Assembly: GCF_019396345.1 (NCBI RefSeq)
Contig: NZ_JAHKRM010000002.1
Span: 310,001-374,000, forward strand
DNA from: Nonomuraea guangzhouensis
GTDB lineage: Bacteria > Actinomycetota > Actinomycetes > Streptosporangiales > Streptosporangiaceae
Length of the DNA: 64,000 nucleotides
Reading direction: 5' to 3'
The position numbers and the translations under genes are program-made. Position 1 is the first letter of the stretch. Every line of letters begins with the position of its first letter. Below are positions 45,805 through 55,494 of the stretch, piece after piece. The notes under the pieces are model-generated. The model was given only the letters and a program-made list of their open reading frames with translations, was not told where the DNA came from and did no database searches.

Positions 45805-47619
45805 GTGACGACCCGCAGGATCATCCGGCTGTTCATGCCATATCGTCGCGCCGTCCTGCTCGTCGTGCTGCTGGTCGCGATCTTCTCCGCGCTGAACGCC
45901 GCCATCCCGCTGCTGACCCAGGTCGTCTTCGACCGCGCCCTGTTCGGCAAGGACGGCCCGCGGCCCGACCTGCTGGCGCTGATCGCCGGACTGGCGGCCG
46001 TCACGGCGGCCGGGGCGGCGGGCGTCGATCTGGCCCAGGCGTGGATCTCGGGCCGCATGGCCCAGCGGGTCATCCACTCGCTGCGTACGCGGCTGTTCGG
46101 CCACCTGCAGCGGATGCCGCTCGGCTTCTTCGCCGCCGCCAGGAGCGGCGAGATCCAGTCGCGGCTGGCCAACGACACCAACCAGATCGAGGACGCGATC
46201 AAGGACACGCTGCCCAGCCTGCTCGGCAGTCTCCTCGCGTTCCTGTTCGCGCTGGGGGCGATGTTCTCGCTGTCCTGGCCGCTCGCGAGCGTCACCCTGT
46301 GCCTGGCGCCGGCCATCCTGTGGGTCTCCGCCCGCTCAGGGCGCGCGCTCAAGATCCTCTCGGCCGCGGGCCAGCGCGCCCGCGCGGAGATCGCCTCCAT
46401 CGCCGCCGAACGTCTCTCGCTGGGCGGCATCACCCTCGCCCGGGTGCACGGACGCGACGGCCACGAGGCCGCGGTGTTCGGTGCGGAGAGCGAGCGGCTG
46501 GCCCGGCTGGGGGTCCGCGCCGGCCTGGCCGCTCAGTCGGTGCTGAGCGCGGGGCACATCTTCTTCGTACTGACGCCCTACATCGTGTTCGTCGCGGCGG
46601 GGCTCATGGACGGGATCACGCCCGGCACGCTCATCGCGTTCGTGGTGCTGCAGTCGAGGCTCTACCAGCCGCTCTGGCAGATCCTGCACATCTCCACCGA
46701 GTTCCGTACCGCCCAGGCGGCATTCGAGCGGGTCTTCGAGTACCTGGACCTGCCACCGGGACCGCCCCCCGCCGTGCGCGGCGGAGGAGCGGGCGAGGTG
46801 CGCGTCGCGCGGGCCTCCTACGCCTACGCGGGCCCGGAGGACGAGGCACGCTGGGCGCTCCGCGAGGTGACCCTCGACCTGCCCGCCGCCTCCACGACGC
46901 TGATCGTCGGCCCGAACGGATCGGGCAAGACGACTCTCGGCTACCTGCTCGCCGGGCTGTACGAGCCGGCGGAGGGGACGGTACGGATCGACGGACGCGT
47001 CTGCCTGGCCCCGCAGGAGGCCCTGCTCTTCCAGGGCTCCATCGCCGACAACCTCCGCTACGCCGCGCCCGACGCCGGCCTGGACGACCTGGTCGCGGCC
47101 TGCGCGACGACCAGGATGCACGACCGGATCATGGCTCTGCCCGACGGCTACGACTCGGTGGTCGGTGAGCGGGGGGCGCTGTTCTCCGGTGGTGAACGCC
47201 AGCGCATCGCCCTGGCCCGCGCGCTCCTCAGCGACGCGCCCGTCCTGGTCCTGGACGAGGCGACCAGCGCCCTCGACCCGCTGACCGAACGCGAGGTCAT
47301 CCACGCGGTGCTGCGGCGGCGCAGCGGGATGACGACGGTGATGATCACCCACCGGTTCGGCGGCCTGGACACGTTCGACACGGTCGTCGTCCTGGACGGG
47401 GGTCGCGTCGTCGAGTCGGGTGCCCATCCCGAACTCCTGGGCAACCGGCACGGCCTGTACGCCCGGATGGTCCGCGCCCAAGCCGTCCAGCGGGGCGAGG
47501 GTGCTGTGGAAGATCTACCGTCATCCCTGGTCTCCACTGGCTCGGCCTGTAGCTGCTCGGGATCGGTGCGGCAGCTGAGCATGGATGGCCAGATGTCGCG
47601 AATCAACTACGAAACGTGA
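45805..47619 (+). CDS. ABC transporter with fused membrane and ATPase domains (lanthipeptide exporter)
   Basis: This 604-residue half-transporter has six transmembrane helices in residues 1-310 (FMPYRRAVLLVVLLVAIFSALNAAIPLLTQVVF...) and an NBD at 335-565: Walker A GPNGSGKT, Q-loop CLAPQEALLF, signature FSGGERQRIALARAL, Walker B LVLDEATSALD, H-loop MITHRF. It lacks a C39 peptidase domain, so the leader must be removed by another protease. The last 40 residues (Ser/Cys-rich) extend beyond the usual end. GTG start, 75 bp after the precursor gene and past the hairpin. Confidence 0.9.
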   Translation: MTTRRIIRLFMPYRRAVLLVVLLVAIFSALNAAIPLLTQVVFDRALFGKDGPRPDLLALIAGLAAVTAAGAAGVDLAQAWISGRMAQRVIHSLRTRLFGHLQRMPLGFFAAARSGEIQSRLANDTNQIEDAIKDTLPSLLGSLLAFLFALGAMFSLSWPLASVTLCLAPAILWVSARSGRALKILSAAGQRARAEIASIAAERLSLGGITLARVHGRDGHEAAVFGAESERLARLGVRAGLAAQSVLSAGHIFFVLTPYIVFVAAGLMDGITPGTLIAFVVLQSRLYQPLWQILHISTEFRTAQAAFERVFEYLDLPPGPPPAVRGGGAGEVRVARASYAYAGPEDEARWALREVTLDLPAASTTLIVGPNGSGKTTLGYLLAGLYEPAEGTVRIDGRVCLAPQEALLFQGSIADNLRYAAPDAGLDDLVAACATTRMHDRIMALPDGYDSVVGERGALFSGGERQRIALARALLSDAPVLVLDEATSALDPLTEREVIHAVLRRRSGMTTVMITHRFGGLDTFDTVVVLDGGRVVESGAHPELLGNRHGLYARMVRAQAVQRGEGAVEDLPSSLVSTGSACSCSGSVRQLSMDGQMSRINYET

Positions 47620-47642
47620 TCGAGTCCGGTACGGTCGCCCGC

Positions 47643-47841
47643 ATGCGGGCCGGGATTTACGTGGATGGCTACAACCTCTACTGTCGTCATCTCCAACGAC
47701 AGTGACCTGCGCTTTCCCATCGAGCAGGTTCGGCAGCACGTCCCTGTTGGCCTGGTCAACCCCAGCGGCAACTACCTCGCGGGAGCGCTGCGCGGCCAGG
47801 CCGCAGATGGGGTTGGACGGCATTGGCCGCCGGGCTGGTGA
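47643..47841 (+). pseudogene. NYN-domain (PIN-like RNase) remnant
   Basis: ATG 47643 opens MRAGIYVDGYNLY, the typical N-terminal strand and Asp of NYN domains. In a shifted frame, TVVISNDSDLRFPIEQVRQH then VGLVNPSGNYLAGALRGQAA continues with the central and C-terminal NYN motifs. Roughly 90 residues are missing between the two, and the frame is broken. It is a dead copy of a putative ribonuclease. It lies right after the lanthipeptide exporter. Confidence 0.7.
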
Positions 47842-47894
47842 CGGCAATCGTCCCGCATCTGTGTAGCTCGCCTGCTAGTCTGAAGACATATACC

Positions 47895-47923
47895 ACCCGG
47901 CTCCTTGTGGGCCGGGTTTTCTT
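47895..47923 (+). terminator. rho-independent terminator
   Basis: ACCCGGC and GCCGGGT form a 7-bp stem with a 9-nt loop, followed by TTTCTT. It is a classical intrinsic terminator on the plus strand after the lanthipeptide exporter and the NYN relic and before the peptidase-like gene. It probably marks the end of the lanthipeptide operon. Confidence 0.8.
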
Positions 47924-47985
47924 ATGCCCGGCTCCGCCACCGCAGAGTGCACGCCGGGCGGCGGTGGCGAGTATGTCTGATAGCT

Positions 47986-48948
47986 ATGGGACAAAAGACG
48001 TTTTATCCGCCGATTGAGCCGTACGAGACCGGAATGCTCGACGTGGGCGACGGGAACGAGATCTATTGGGAGGTCAGCGGCAACCCCGACGGCAAACCTG
48101 TCGTCTTTCTCCACGGCGGTCCCGGCGGCGGGGTGCTGGCGGCGCAACGGCGGTTCTTCGACCCCGAGGCGTACAAGATCGTCCTGTTCGACCAGCGCAA
48201 CTGCGGGCGCAGCCGGCCGTACGCGGCCGACCCCGGGGTGTCGCTGAAGGCCAACACGACCTGGCACCTCGTGGCGGACATCGAGCTGCTCAGGCAGCGG
48301 CTCGGCATCGAGCGCTGGCAGGTGTTCGGCGGCTCGTGGGGGTCGACGCTGGCGCTGGCCTACGCGCGGCGGCACCCGGAGCGGGTGAGCGAGCTGGTGC
48401 TGCGCGGCGTCTACTTGGCGACCGAGGCCGACAACGCGTGGGCGTTCACCGGCACCGGGGCGGCCCGGCTGTTCCCGCGGGAGTGGGCGGCCTTTCGCGG
48501 CTTCGTCCCGGAGGCGGAGCGGGACGACCTGGTCGCCGCCTACCATCGTCGGTTGTTCGACCCGGACCCGGAGGTGCACGTCCCGGCCGCGCGGGCGTGG
48601 GCGGCCTGGGAGCTGTCGGCGAACACGCTGCTCCCCGCCGCCCCACCGCCCCTCGACGACCGGGAGCTGGTGAGCTTCTCGCGCATCGAGGCGCACTACT
48701 TCAGCCAGGGCTGTTTCCTGAAGGAGGGTGAGCTGCTCGACGTGGCCGCGATCCGGCACATACCGTGCGTGATCGTGAACGGCCGCTACGACATGAAGAC
48801 ACCGCCGGACGCGGCATGGGACCTACATGCGGCCTGGCCGGAGGCGGAGCTGCGGATCGTCGAGGACGCCGGCCACGCGGGCGCCGAGCCCGGCACGCTG
48901 CACGAGCTCATCACGGCCACCGACGGTTACCGGCACATTCGGTTATAG
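47986..48948 (+). CDS. pip: prolyl aminopeptidase (proline iminopeptidase)
   Basis: This 320-residue alpha/beta hydrolase is of peptidase family S33. It has VVFLHGGPGGG, LFDQRNCGRSRP, the nucleophile elbow VFGGSWGSTLALAYARRHP, the acid residue in NGRYDMKTPP and the catalytic His in EDAGHAG, all typical of proline iminopeptidase. It removes N-terminal proline from peptides in the cytoplasm. There is no ribosome site before ATG 47986; TATGTC eight bases upstream would suit a leaderless mRNA. A role in lanthipeptide leader trimming is only a positional possibility. Confidence 0.93.
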   Translation: MGQKTFYPPIEPYETGMLDVGDGNEIYWEVSGNPDGKPVVFLHGGPGGGVLAAQRRFFDPEAYKIVLFDQRNCGRSRPYAADPGVSLKANTTWHLVADIELLRQRLGIERWQVFGGSWGSTLALAYARRHPERVSELVLRGVYLATEADNAWAFTGTGAARLFPREWAAFRGFVPEAERDDLVAAYHRRLFDPDPEVHVPAARAWAAWELSANTLLPAAPPPLDDRELVSFSRIEAHYFSQGCFLKEGELLDVAAIRHIPCVIVNGRYDMKTPPDAAWDLHAAWPEAELRIVEDAGHAGAEPGTLHELITATDGYRHIRL

Positions 48949-49006
48949 ACGATCGCTGTTCGTGACAGGAGAATTACTGCCAGCACGCACGAACGAGGAG
49001 GGCCCC

Positions 49007-49459
49007 GTGGCGTTCCCCATCATGAAGCTGGCGGCCGCTCTGATGTTCGCCTGTCCGAGCCCCGTCCCCGTCGCGCCCGCCGGCACCGCGCTGCTCCAGT
49101 CGGGTGAGGTCCGCTTCCACACCATCAACGAGGCCAAGGACGGCGACACCATCGTCACGGTCACCGTCCGCGATCGTAGGGGGCAGACCATCGCCCTCCT
49201 GACCGGTGTTCTCGGCCAATGGGCCGAGGACGCCTGGTCGGCCCACATCCCGCTGAACGTCACCAACCCGCCCGGGGACCTGGGGCGGCTGTGGGGCGGG
49301 ACGATCAATGTCCGGATCGACCCGAAGGGCAATGACTCCTGGGCCTTCACCTTCCACACGTATCTGCACTTCTCCGACGGGCAGACGGCCGACGTGTACC
49401 AGCGGCAGCTCGCGGGGGTGACCGAGGACCGCCGCGACTGGACCACGATCATCCGATGA
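49007..49459 (+). CDS. secreted protein of unknown function
   Basis: This is a 150-residue precursor whose hydrophobic N-terminal region (FPIMKLAAALMFACPSPVPVAPAGTALL) looks like a signal peptide. The mature part is beta-strand-like (SGEVRFHTINEAKDGDTIVTVTVRDRRGQTIALL, NVRIDPKGNDSWAFTFHTYLHFSDG), suggesting a small PLAT/C2-like sandwich. The GTG start at 49007 follows GAGGAGG; ATG 49022 is the alternative. No family was assigned. Confidence 0.7.
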   Translation: MAFPIMKLAAALMFACPSPVPVAPAGTALLQSGEVRFHTINEAKDGDTIVTVTVRDRRGQTIALLTGVLGQWAEDAWSAHIPLNVTNPPGDLGRLWGGTINVRIDPKGNDSWAFTFHTYLHFSDGQTADVYQRQLAGVTEDRRDWTTIIR

Positions 49460-49515
49460 CGAGTGACTTGTCGAAAATGCGGGCAGATGGCCGGGTTTTG
49501 CGTCACTCTTGATCA

Positions 49516-50142
49516 ATGAACGGCCGAGTGTCACTGGCAGGCATGGTGATGCTTGCCGGAACCGCGGCCGGTGCCACCCCGGCGGCTGCCCGCACGACTG
49601 TCCCCGAGACAGCGAGCGTCTCGGTGACCGTCGACCAGGACACCTACCTCAGCGAGGCCAACCCGGACACGCCGCACGCCGCCTACACCTGGCTGGCGGC
49701 CTGCCCGCGCACGTGTGACGGCACGACCGGGTCGGAGCGGCAGTCGCTGGTGCGGTTCACGGTGGTGGGCGTGCCCAAGGGCACGACCGGGGTCACCATG
49801 ACGCTGCGGCTGCGGGCCGCGCGGACCACGGACAGCTCGATCTCCGTGAGCAAGGTCGTAGCCGCCTGGGCGGACGGCGTCACCTGGAAGAACCGGCCAT
49901 CGCCCGGCACCGCGCTCGACACAGCCAAGGGGCTGACCGACGGGAGGGACGTCGAGCTCGACGTCTCCGGCGCCTTCGCCGGCAACGGGACCTACTCGTT
50001 CGGGATCAGGGCGACGGCGGGCGCCCAGGCCGTCTTCGACTCCGCCGAGACCGCCGGCGGCATGCCGCCCCGCCTCGTCGCCACGTACACCACTCAGCGC
50101 GTCGCAGGGCCGTTCCGCCGCACCGTACGCCACGTGCGGTAG
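49516..50142 (+). CDS. secreted DNRLRE/CBM96-like carbohydrate-binding protein
   Basis: This 208-residue secreted protein has a signal peptide (MVMLAGTAAGATPAAA-RT) and one domain that begins VTVDQDTYLSEANPDTPHAAYTWLAA. It continues with SLVRFTVVGVPKGTTGVTMTLRLRA and ends ELDVSGAFAGNGTYSFGIRATAGAQAVFDSAETA. This is the DNRLRE/CBM96 pattern, a beta-sandwich often attached to polysaccharide lyases; here it stands alone. A strong bidirectional hairpin follows. Confidence 0.85.
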   Translation: MNGRVSLAGMVMLAGTAAGATPAAARTTVPETASVSVTVDQDTYLSEANPDTPHAAYTWLAACPRTCDGTTGSERQSLVRFTVVGVPKGTTGVTMTLRLRAARTTDSSISVSKVVAAWADGVTWKNRPSPGTALDTAKGLTDGRDVELDVSGAFAGNGTYSFGIRATAGAQAVFDSAETAGGMPPRLVATYTTQRVAGPFRRTVRHVR

Positions 50143-50151
50143 AAAAGAGCT

Positions 50152-50180
50152 CCCGGGCCCGCCCTAGAGGCGGGCCCGGG
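50152..50180. terminator. bidirectional terminator
   Basis: CCCGGGCCCGCC-CTAGA-GGCGGGCCCGGG is a perfect 12-bp stem between two convergent genes: the CBM96-like gene ends at 50142 and the S8 protease at 50186. It should stop transcription from both directions. Confidence 0.85.
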
Positions 50181-50185
50181 TCATT

Positions 50186-53100
50186 TCACGAGGTCTTGTC
50201 GGGCCGCTCCGAGATGCGAATGGCGTTGACGATCGTCTTGCCCTGCCGCGTGGCGAAGCGGACGTTGAGCTGGCCGTCGGTGACCTTCACCGTGTACTGC
50301 CTGCTGACGGCCGTGTACGTGCCCGCCTCCAGCGCCAGGTCGAGCGCCGGGATCGCGAGCTGCCCCTCGACGAGCACGTCGAAGACGCGCTTGCCGATCT
50401 GCGTCGACTTGACGTCGGCGAAGTCCAGCTCGACGGTGTACGTCCCAGCCGGCACGTTGTCGAAGCGGTACTCCAGCATCCCTTCGCGTGCCGTCTTGAA
50501 CAGCGCCTGGTCGTCGGTGCCCTTGATGGTCTTGGACGAGGTGCTCGTACTGGTCGAGGTGGCGATGTATCCGTAGCCGCCCGCGGTGTACTTCTTGTCG
50601 GGCGTCCAGGCGTCACCCGCCGTGTCGGTCACGGCCTTGGTGCCGCCGGCCTCCACGGCCAGCTGGAGCTTGGGCACCACCACCGTCACCGCGATCTCGA
50701 TGATCGGCTGCCGTCCGCTGGCCGACTTCACGATCAGCTTGCCCGCGCGGAGCGCGCCCGGCTGGACGCCGGCGCTGGACACGGTGACCTTCAGCGTCAC
50801 CGCCTGCCCCTTGGCGAGGTCGCCCGCCGTCGGCGTGACGCCGATCCAGCCCTGCGCCGGATCGGTGGTGACGGTGTACGCCGTGGGTGAGCCGAGGTTG
50901 GTCAGCTGCATCGTGCGGGTTCTGGTGGCGTTCGTGGGCAGCACCACGGTCAGCTCGCTCACCGAGGGGCTGACCCGGCCGGTGATCAACGCGGTGTCGA
51001 TCCTGGTGACCGTCGTCGGGGCGATCGTCACGCTCTTCGTGAACGTGCCGTAGTGCTCCTTCGACACCTGCACCTCGTAGTCGCCGGCCAGGACCTGCCC
51101 GTAGAACGTGCCGTCCTCGCCGGTGGTGTAGGTGGCCACGTCGCCCACCTTCACCGTCGCGCCCGCCAGCGGCTTGCCGTCGTTGGCGTCGGTGACGGTG
51201 CCCGTCACCAGGCCGTGCCTGCTCGCGACGAACGTCAGGCTCTGCCCGTTGGTCAGCGCGACCTCCTCGTAGGAGTACTGGAACGCGTCGGTGCCCGCCG
51301 CGTTCTCGACCCCGACCGTCGCGCTGGTGCCCTTGTCGCGCTCGCTCTCGATGTCCTTGTAGCGGTAGCTCATCGTCCCGTCCTCGCCCAGCAGGGCCGC
51401 GAACGAGACGCGCTGGTCGGTGGCCGAGTAGAACTTCACGTTGCGCCACTCGACCACGAACTGGCGGTGCGGCGCCGTACCCGTGACGCCGGTGTAGACA
51501 CCGCTGTCGGCGTCCACCACCAGGTCGTCCCAGTACGGGTAGACGGCGTTGTTGGGCGTGCCCGCGGCGGGCAGCCGGCCGTTGCTGCCGGTGACGACCC
51601 TGTCGGCGGCGAAGGTGGCGAACCCGTTGGTGCTGATCCACGCGCTGCTCTGCCCCGCGCCGTAGAACGGGACCGGGAACGGCAGCGTCACCCGCTGCGC
51701 CTCGTCGTCACCCGTGAGCGCGAGCTTGTCGGTGCCCGCGACGTACGGCTCGGCGGCGCTCCGGCAGGTGTAGCCGAAGTCGTCGCCACGCAACGGCAGC
51801 TCGATGTCCTTGGTCACGTCCCCGGCCACCGTGACGGACGCCGTGGCGCCGCTGGAGCAGCGGGAGACTGGAGTGATCTTGAGATCGTAGGTGCCGTTCG
51901 GCAGCGACAGCCGGTAGCGGCCCGCGGCGTCGGTGACCGCGCTGATGGGCGTGCCGACCGCCTCGATCTTGGCGCCCGGCTCCGGCGTGCCCGCCGTGGT
52001 GACCGTGCCGGTCACCACGCCCGCGGCCCGCAGGGTCATCGCCACGTCGGCCGTGGTGCTCTGGCCGGCCGTGATCGTCGCCGTCGCGGTGCCCTTGTCG
52101 TAGCCGAACTTCTCCGCGCCGATCTGGTAGTCGCCCGGCAGCAGGCGCGGGACGGCGTACGTCCCGTCCGTCCCGGTGACCACCGTACGGCTCAGCGGCC
52201 CGGACAGGCTGACCGTGGCACCGGCCACCGGGCTGCCGCCGGCGGTGACCGTACCCTTGAGCTCGCCCAGACCTCCGCGCGGCGCGGCCTGCACCGCGGC
52301 GAAGGCGTCCAGGCGGCCCTCGCCCCAGACGTTGTTGTCGGCGGCGGTGCCGCCGCAACTGGTGTCGTCGACGTCGATCGCGGTGCTGTCGAGCAGCGGC
52401 CGGGTCGCGGCCACGTCACCCTGGAGCCCCGGCGCCGCCGACCAGATCAGCGCCACCGTGGCCGCCAGGTGCGGCGAGGCCATCGACGTGCCCGTGTAGC
52501 TGTCGTAGCCGTTGCCGGGCACCGACGAGCGGACGTTCACCCCGGGGGCGGCGAGGTTCGGCTTGATCTCGCCGTTCTCGCCCTCGCCCTTGCTGGAGCG
52601 GGCGTACAGGACGTTGTTGATGTCGAAGCCGCCCGCGCTGTAGCTGATCGCGTACTGTCCGGGCGACCCGCTGGTACGGCAGGCGGGCCCCTCGTTGCCG
52701 TTGGCGAAGGCCGGGAAGATGCCGGCCGCGATCCACGCCTCGACGGTCTCCTTGTACCAGGGGTCGAAGCCGTTGCCGCCCCAGGAGTTGTTGACGATGT
52801 CGGGAGCCAGGTCGGGGCGCGGGTTGGCGCCGTTCAGGTCGGTCGGGGCGAGCATCCACTGCCCGGCGGCGAGCAGCGAGGCGTCGGTGCAGGTGTTGAC
52901 CTCGCAGCCCTTGGCGGCGATCCACTTGGCGCCCGGCGCGACCCCGATGCCGTTCGCGCCGACCATGGTGCCCATGACGTGCGTGCCGTGCCCGAGGTTG
53001 TCACAGGGGGCCGCGCTCGGGCAGATGTGCGCGGGGTCGAACCAGTTGTAGTTGTGGTCGAGGGAGCCGTCCGGGCTCCTGCCACGGTAGGCCGCGGCCA

Positions 53101-53686
53101 GCTCGGGGTGGTCGAACTGGGCGCCGCTGTCGATGGTGCCGACCACGATGCCTTCGCCGCGGTCGGATAACTCGTTCCAGACGCGCGGGGCGTTGATGCG
53201 GTCGATGTTCCACTCGACGGCGTTGACCTTCGTCTCGGCCTTACCGGGGGCCGGCTTCGGCAGCGACACGGTACGTACCGGGTCGATGCGGTCCACGTCC
53301 GCCAGGGTGGCGATCTCGGCCGCCAGCTTGGCGTCGGCGGTCACTCTGACGGCGTTGACGATCCAGTACGGGGTGTAGTCGGCCTGGTGGGACTCCAGGA
53401 GCTTACGCAGGGCCGCCTGCGAAGTGTCGGCCTTGGCGGTCTTGGCCTCGAAGACCTGCTCGGCCTTGTCGTCCTTGGTCGCGGCCCGGCGGGCGCCGCT
53501 GAGGTCGGCGGCGCCCTTCATGCGTACCCAGAAGGTGGCCTTTCCGTCCGCGGCCAGGTCGGCCTGGACGGATTTGTTGATCTTTCCCGGGTCGGGCGCG
53601 GCTTGGGCCACGCCCTGAGGGAGGATGAGGGTGACAGCGGCGGCGACCGCGATCAAGATCGCACGCCAATGGGGGGTGGACGGCAC
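50186..53686 (-). CDS. secreted subtilisin-like S8 protease with regulatory-like and malectin-like domains
   Basis: This 1166-residue secreted protease starts with a signal peptide ending VAQAA-PDPG. A propeptide-like region leads to an S8 catalytic domain with Asp186 (GTIDSGAQFDH), His233 (GHGTHVMGTM) and Ser401 (GTSMASPH). Tandem carboxypeptidase-regulatory-like sandwiches follow (GTVTAGGSPVAGATVSL, GTVTTAGTPEPGAKIEAV, GTVTDANDGKPLAGATVKV), with a beta-propeller-like piece between. The C-terminal domain is malectin-like (AGDAWTPDKKYTAGGYGYI). GAAGGAGAGCGT precedes the GTG start. It probably degrades extracellular protein. Single gene. Confidence 0.93.
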   Translation of the reverse strand: MPSTPHWRAILIAVAAAVTLILPQGVAQAAPDPGKINKSVQADLAADGKATFWVRMKGAADLSGARRAATKDDKAEQVFEAKTAKADTSQAALRKLLESHQADYTPYWIVNAVRVTADAKLAAEIATLADVDRIDPVRTVSLPKPAPGKAETKVNAVEWNIDRINAPRVWNELSDRGEGIVVGTIDSGAQFDHPELAAAYRGRSPDGSLDHNYNWFDPAHICPSAAPCDNLGHGTHVMGTMVGANGIGVAPGAKWIAAKGCEVNTCTDASLLAAGQWMLAPTDLNGANPRPDLAPDIVNNSWGGNGFDPWYKETVEAWIAAGIFPAFANGNEGPACRTSGSPGQYAISYSAGGFDINNVLYARSSKGEGENGEIKPNLAAPGVNVRSSVPGNGYDSYTGTSMASPHLAATVALIWSAAPGLQGDVAATRPLLDSTAIDVDDTSCGGTAADNNVWGEGRLDAFAAVQAAPRGGLGELKGTVTAGGSPVAGATVSLSGPLSRTVVTGTDGTYAVPRLLPGDYQIGAEKFGYDKGTATATITAGQSTTADVAMTLRAAGVVTGTVTTAGTPEPGAKIEAVGTPISAVTDAAGRYRLSLPNGTYDLKITPVSRCSSGATASVTVAGDVTKDIELPLRGDDFGYTCRSAAEPYVAGTDKLALTGDDEAQRVTLPFPVPFYGAGQSSAWISTNGFATFAADRVVTGSNGRLPAAGTPNNAVYPYWDDLVVDADSGVYTGVTGTAPHRQFVVEWRNVKFYSATDQRVSFAALLGEDGTMSYRYKDIESERDKGTSATVGVENAAGTDAFQYSYEEVALTNGQSLTFVASRHGLVTGTVTDANDGKPLAGATVKVGDVATYTTGEDGTFYGQVLAGDYEVQVSKEHYGTFTKSVTIAPTTVTRIDTALITGRVSPSVSELTVVLPTNATRTRTMQLTNLGSPTAYTVTTDPAQGWIGVTPTAGDLAKGQAVTLKVTVSSAGVQPGALRAGKLIVKSASGRQPIIEIAVTVVVPKLQLAVEAGGTKAVTDTAGDAWTPDKKYTAGGYGYIATSTSTSTSSKTIKGTDDQALFKTAREGMLEYRFDNVPAGTYTVELDFADVKSTQIGKRVFDVLVEGQLAIPALDLALEAGTYTAVSRQYTVKVTDGQLNVRFATRQGKTIVNAIRISERPDKTS

Positions 53687-53836
53687 ACGCTCTCCTTCAC
53701 GCCATGGGAGTAGAGCTGATCTTTACGCCTATGGGCAGAAGACTGAAGAGAACGAGTCAGCTTTGCAAGGGTCTGGCCGCAACAAGACATGACATGTCAT
53801 GAAATGTAATCTCGACGACTCACAGTCGGAGGTGCT

Positions 53837-54610
53837 TCAGACCTGGTTCGGCAGCGCCCCGCCGTAGCGCCGGTCGCGCTTGGCGTAGGTCTCGCACGCC
53901 TCCCAGAGATCGCGGCGGTCGAAGTCCGGCCAGAGCCGGTCGAGGAACACCATCTCGGCGTACGCCGACTGCCACAGCAGGAAGTTGGAGAAGCGCTGCT
54001 CCCCCGACGACCGCAGGAACAGGTCGACCTCCGGGATCTCCGGCTCGTCGAGATAGCGGGCGAACACCTTCTCGTTGACCTTCGACGGCTTGACCCGGCC
54101 CGCCGCGATGTCGTTCGCCAACCGCAGCGCGGCCTCGACGATCTCCGCCTGGCCGCCGTAGTTGACACAGAACTGCAACGTCAGCTTGCGGTTGCGCTCG
54201 GTCAGCTCCTCGGCGCTCTGCAGTTCGGAGATCACGCTCTTCCAGAGCCGGCCCGGCTTGCCCGCCCAGCGCACCCGTACGCCCATCGCATGCAACTCGT
54301 CGCGGCGGCGGCGGATGACGTCGCGGTTGAAGCCCATGAGGAAGCGGACCTCGTCGGGCGAGCGCTTCCAGTTCTCCGTGGAGAAGGCGTACGCGGACAG
54401 ATAGGGAACGCCCAGCTCCAGCGCGCCCTCGATGACGTCGAACAACGACGCCTCGCCCGCCTTGTGCCCCTCGGTGCGAGGCAGCCCCCGCGACTTGGCC
54501 CAGCGGCCGTTGCCGTCCATGACGATGGCCACGTGCCTGGGCACCAGGTCACGCGGGATCGGCGGCGGAACCGCGCCGGACGGATGCGGGGTCGGCGGTC
54601 GAACGTTCAC
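53837..54610 (-). CDS. uppS: isoprenyl transferase (undecaprenyl diphosphate synthase family)
   Basis: This 257-residue cis-prenyltransferase makes long-chain polyprenyl diphosphate for cell-wall lipid carriers. It keeps [27 protein letters not shown] (first Asp, Mg site), [15 protein letters not shown], and [27 protein letters not shown] near the end. The GTG start overlaps the recO stop by four bases, giving the common actinobacterial recO-uppS pair. GAGGGAGCCT serves as ribosome site. The His-rich tail seen in some homologues is absent. Confidence 0.95.
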   Translation of the reverse strand: MNVRPPTPHPSGAVPPPIPRDLVPRHVAIVMDGNGRWAKSRGLPRTEGHKAGEASLFDVIEGALELGVPYLSAYAFSTENWKRSPDEVRFLMGFNRDVIRRRRDELHAMGVRVRWAGKPGRLWKSVISELQSAEELTERNRKLTLQFCVNYGGQAEIVEAALRLANDIAAGRVKPSKVNEKVFARYLDEPEIPEVDLFLRSSGEQRFSNFLLWQSAYAEMVFLDRLWPDFDRRDLWEACETYAKRDRRYGGALPNQV

Positions 54611-55341
54611 ACAGGCTCCCTCTCTACGTGTCGGAGAGAGCGTATTCCGTGTTCGAGGTGCCATTGCAGATATGCGGCGACCAGGCCGCTGCACTCGCCG
54701 CGATGCCGCGCCTGCGAGGCGTCGGCCGCGGCCCAGTCGCCGCGCAGCAGCGCGGTCATGAGCCCGATCGTCTCCCCCGCGGGCACCACCGATCCGGACG
54801 GCTTGCACGCCCCGCACACCACGCCACCGGCCACGATGGCGAACGCCCTGATCGCCGGGGCCTGGCACCTGGCGCACGCGTCCAGCGCCGGGGCGTAGCC
54901 GGCGACCGCCAGCGAGCGCAGGAAGTAGGCGTCGAGCACCAGCCTGGCCTCGTGCTCGCCGTCGGCCAGCGTGCGCAGCCCGCCCACCAGCAGCAGGAAC
55001 TGCCGCAGCGCCGGCTCCTTCTCGCCCTGCGTCAGCCGGTCGGCGGTCTCCAGCATCGCCGTGCCCGCGGTGTAGCGGGGGTAGTCGATCGCCAGGGCCT
55101 CGCCGTAGGGTCTGATGGTCTCCGCCTGCGTGACGACGTCGAGCGTGCGGCCAGTGTGAAGTTGCAGGTCGACGTGGGTGAACGGCTCCAGCCTGGCCCC
55201 GAAGCGCGAAGTGGTGCGGCGCACGCCCTTCGCGACCGCCCGGACCTTGCCGGTGCGCTTGGCCAGGATGGTGACGATGCGGTCGGCCTCGCCGAGCTTC
55301 TGCGTACGCAGAACGACGCCTTCGTCACGATAGAGACTCAC
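54607..55341 (-). CDS. recO: DNA repair protein RecO
   Basis: The 244-residue recombination mediator loads RecA with RecR during gap repair. It has the N-terminal OB-fold ([55 protein letters not shown]) and a zinc-finger region (CARCQ...CGACK). A GTG start fits the family's [12 protein letters not shown] beginning. It is upstream of and coupled to uppS. Confidence 0.95.
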   Translation of the reverse strand: MSLYRDEGVVLRTQKLGEADRIVTILAKRTGKVRAVAKGVRRTTSRFGARLEPFTHVDLQLHTGRTLDVVTQAETIRPYGEALAIDYPRYTAGTAMLETADRLTQGEKEPALRQFLLLVGGLRTLADGEHEARLVLDAYFLRSLAVAGYAPALDACARCQAPAIRAFAIVAGGVVCGACKPSGSVVPAGETIGLMTALLRGDWAAADASQARHRGECSGLVAAYLQWHLEHGIRSLRHVEREPV

Positions 55342-55494
55342 TCCCTCATCCTATGGCGCGCCATGGTCATGCTCGGGTGAAGCGGCTTCGCGAACCCTCG
55401 GATGGAGCGACTTTGCGCAACCCTCACTAGACTTTGACGTCCGTCCCCGCTCTACCCGTTGTTCAACCCCCCGCAACCGCCTCGAAAGGGAGTC

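Noticed and set aside
47860..47925. Possible tRNA gene before the terminator at 47895
   Set aside because: No cloverleaf, anticodon arm or T-loop sequence can be drawn; only the terminator hairpin is convincing.
47986..48948. Proline iminopeptidase as the lanthipeptide leader protease
   Set aside because: It lies beyond a strong terminator and a pseudogene, and this family trims N-terminal proline rather than leaders. Proximity alone does not support the link.
51053..53170. A 705-codon plus-strand frame opposite the S8 protease
   Set aside because: It is a GC-rich shadow of the protease gene; there are no motifs and no ribosome site.
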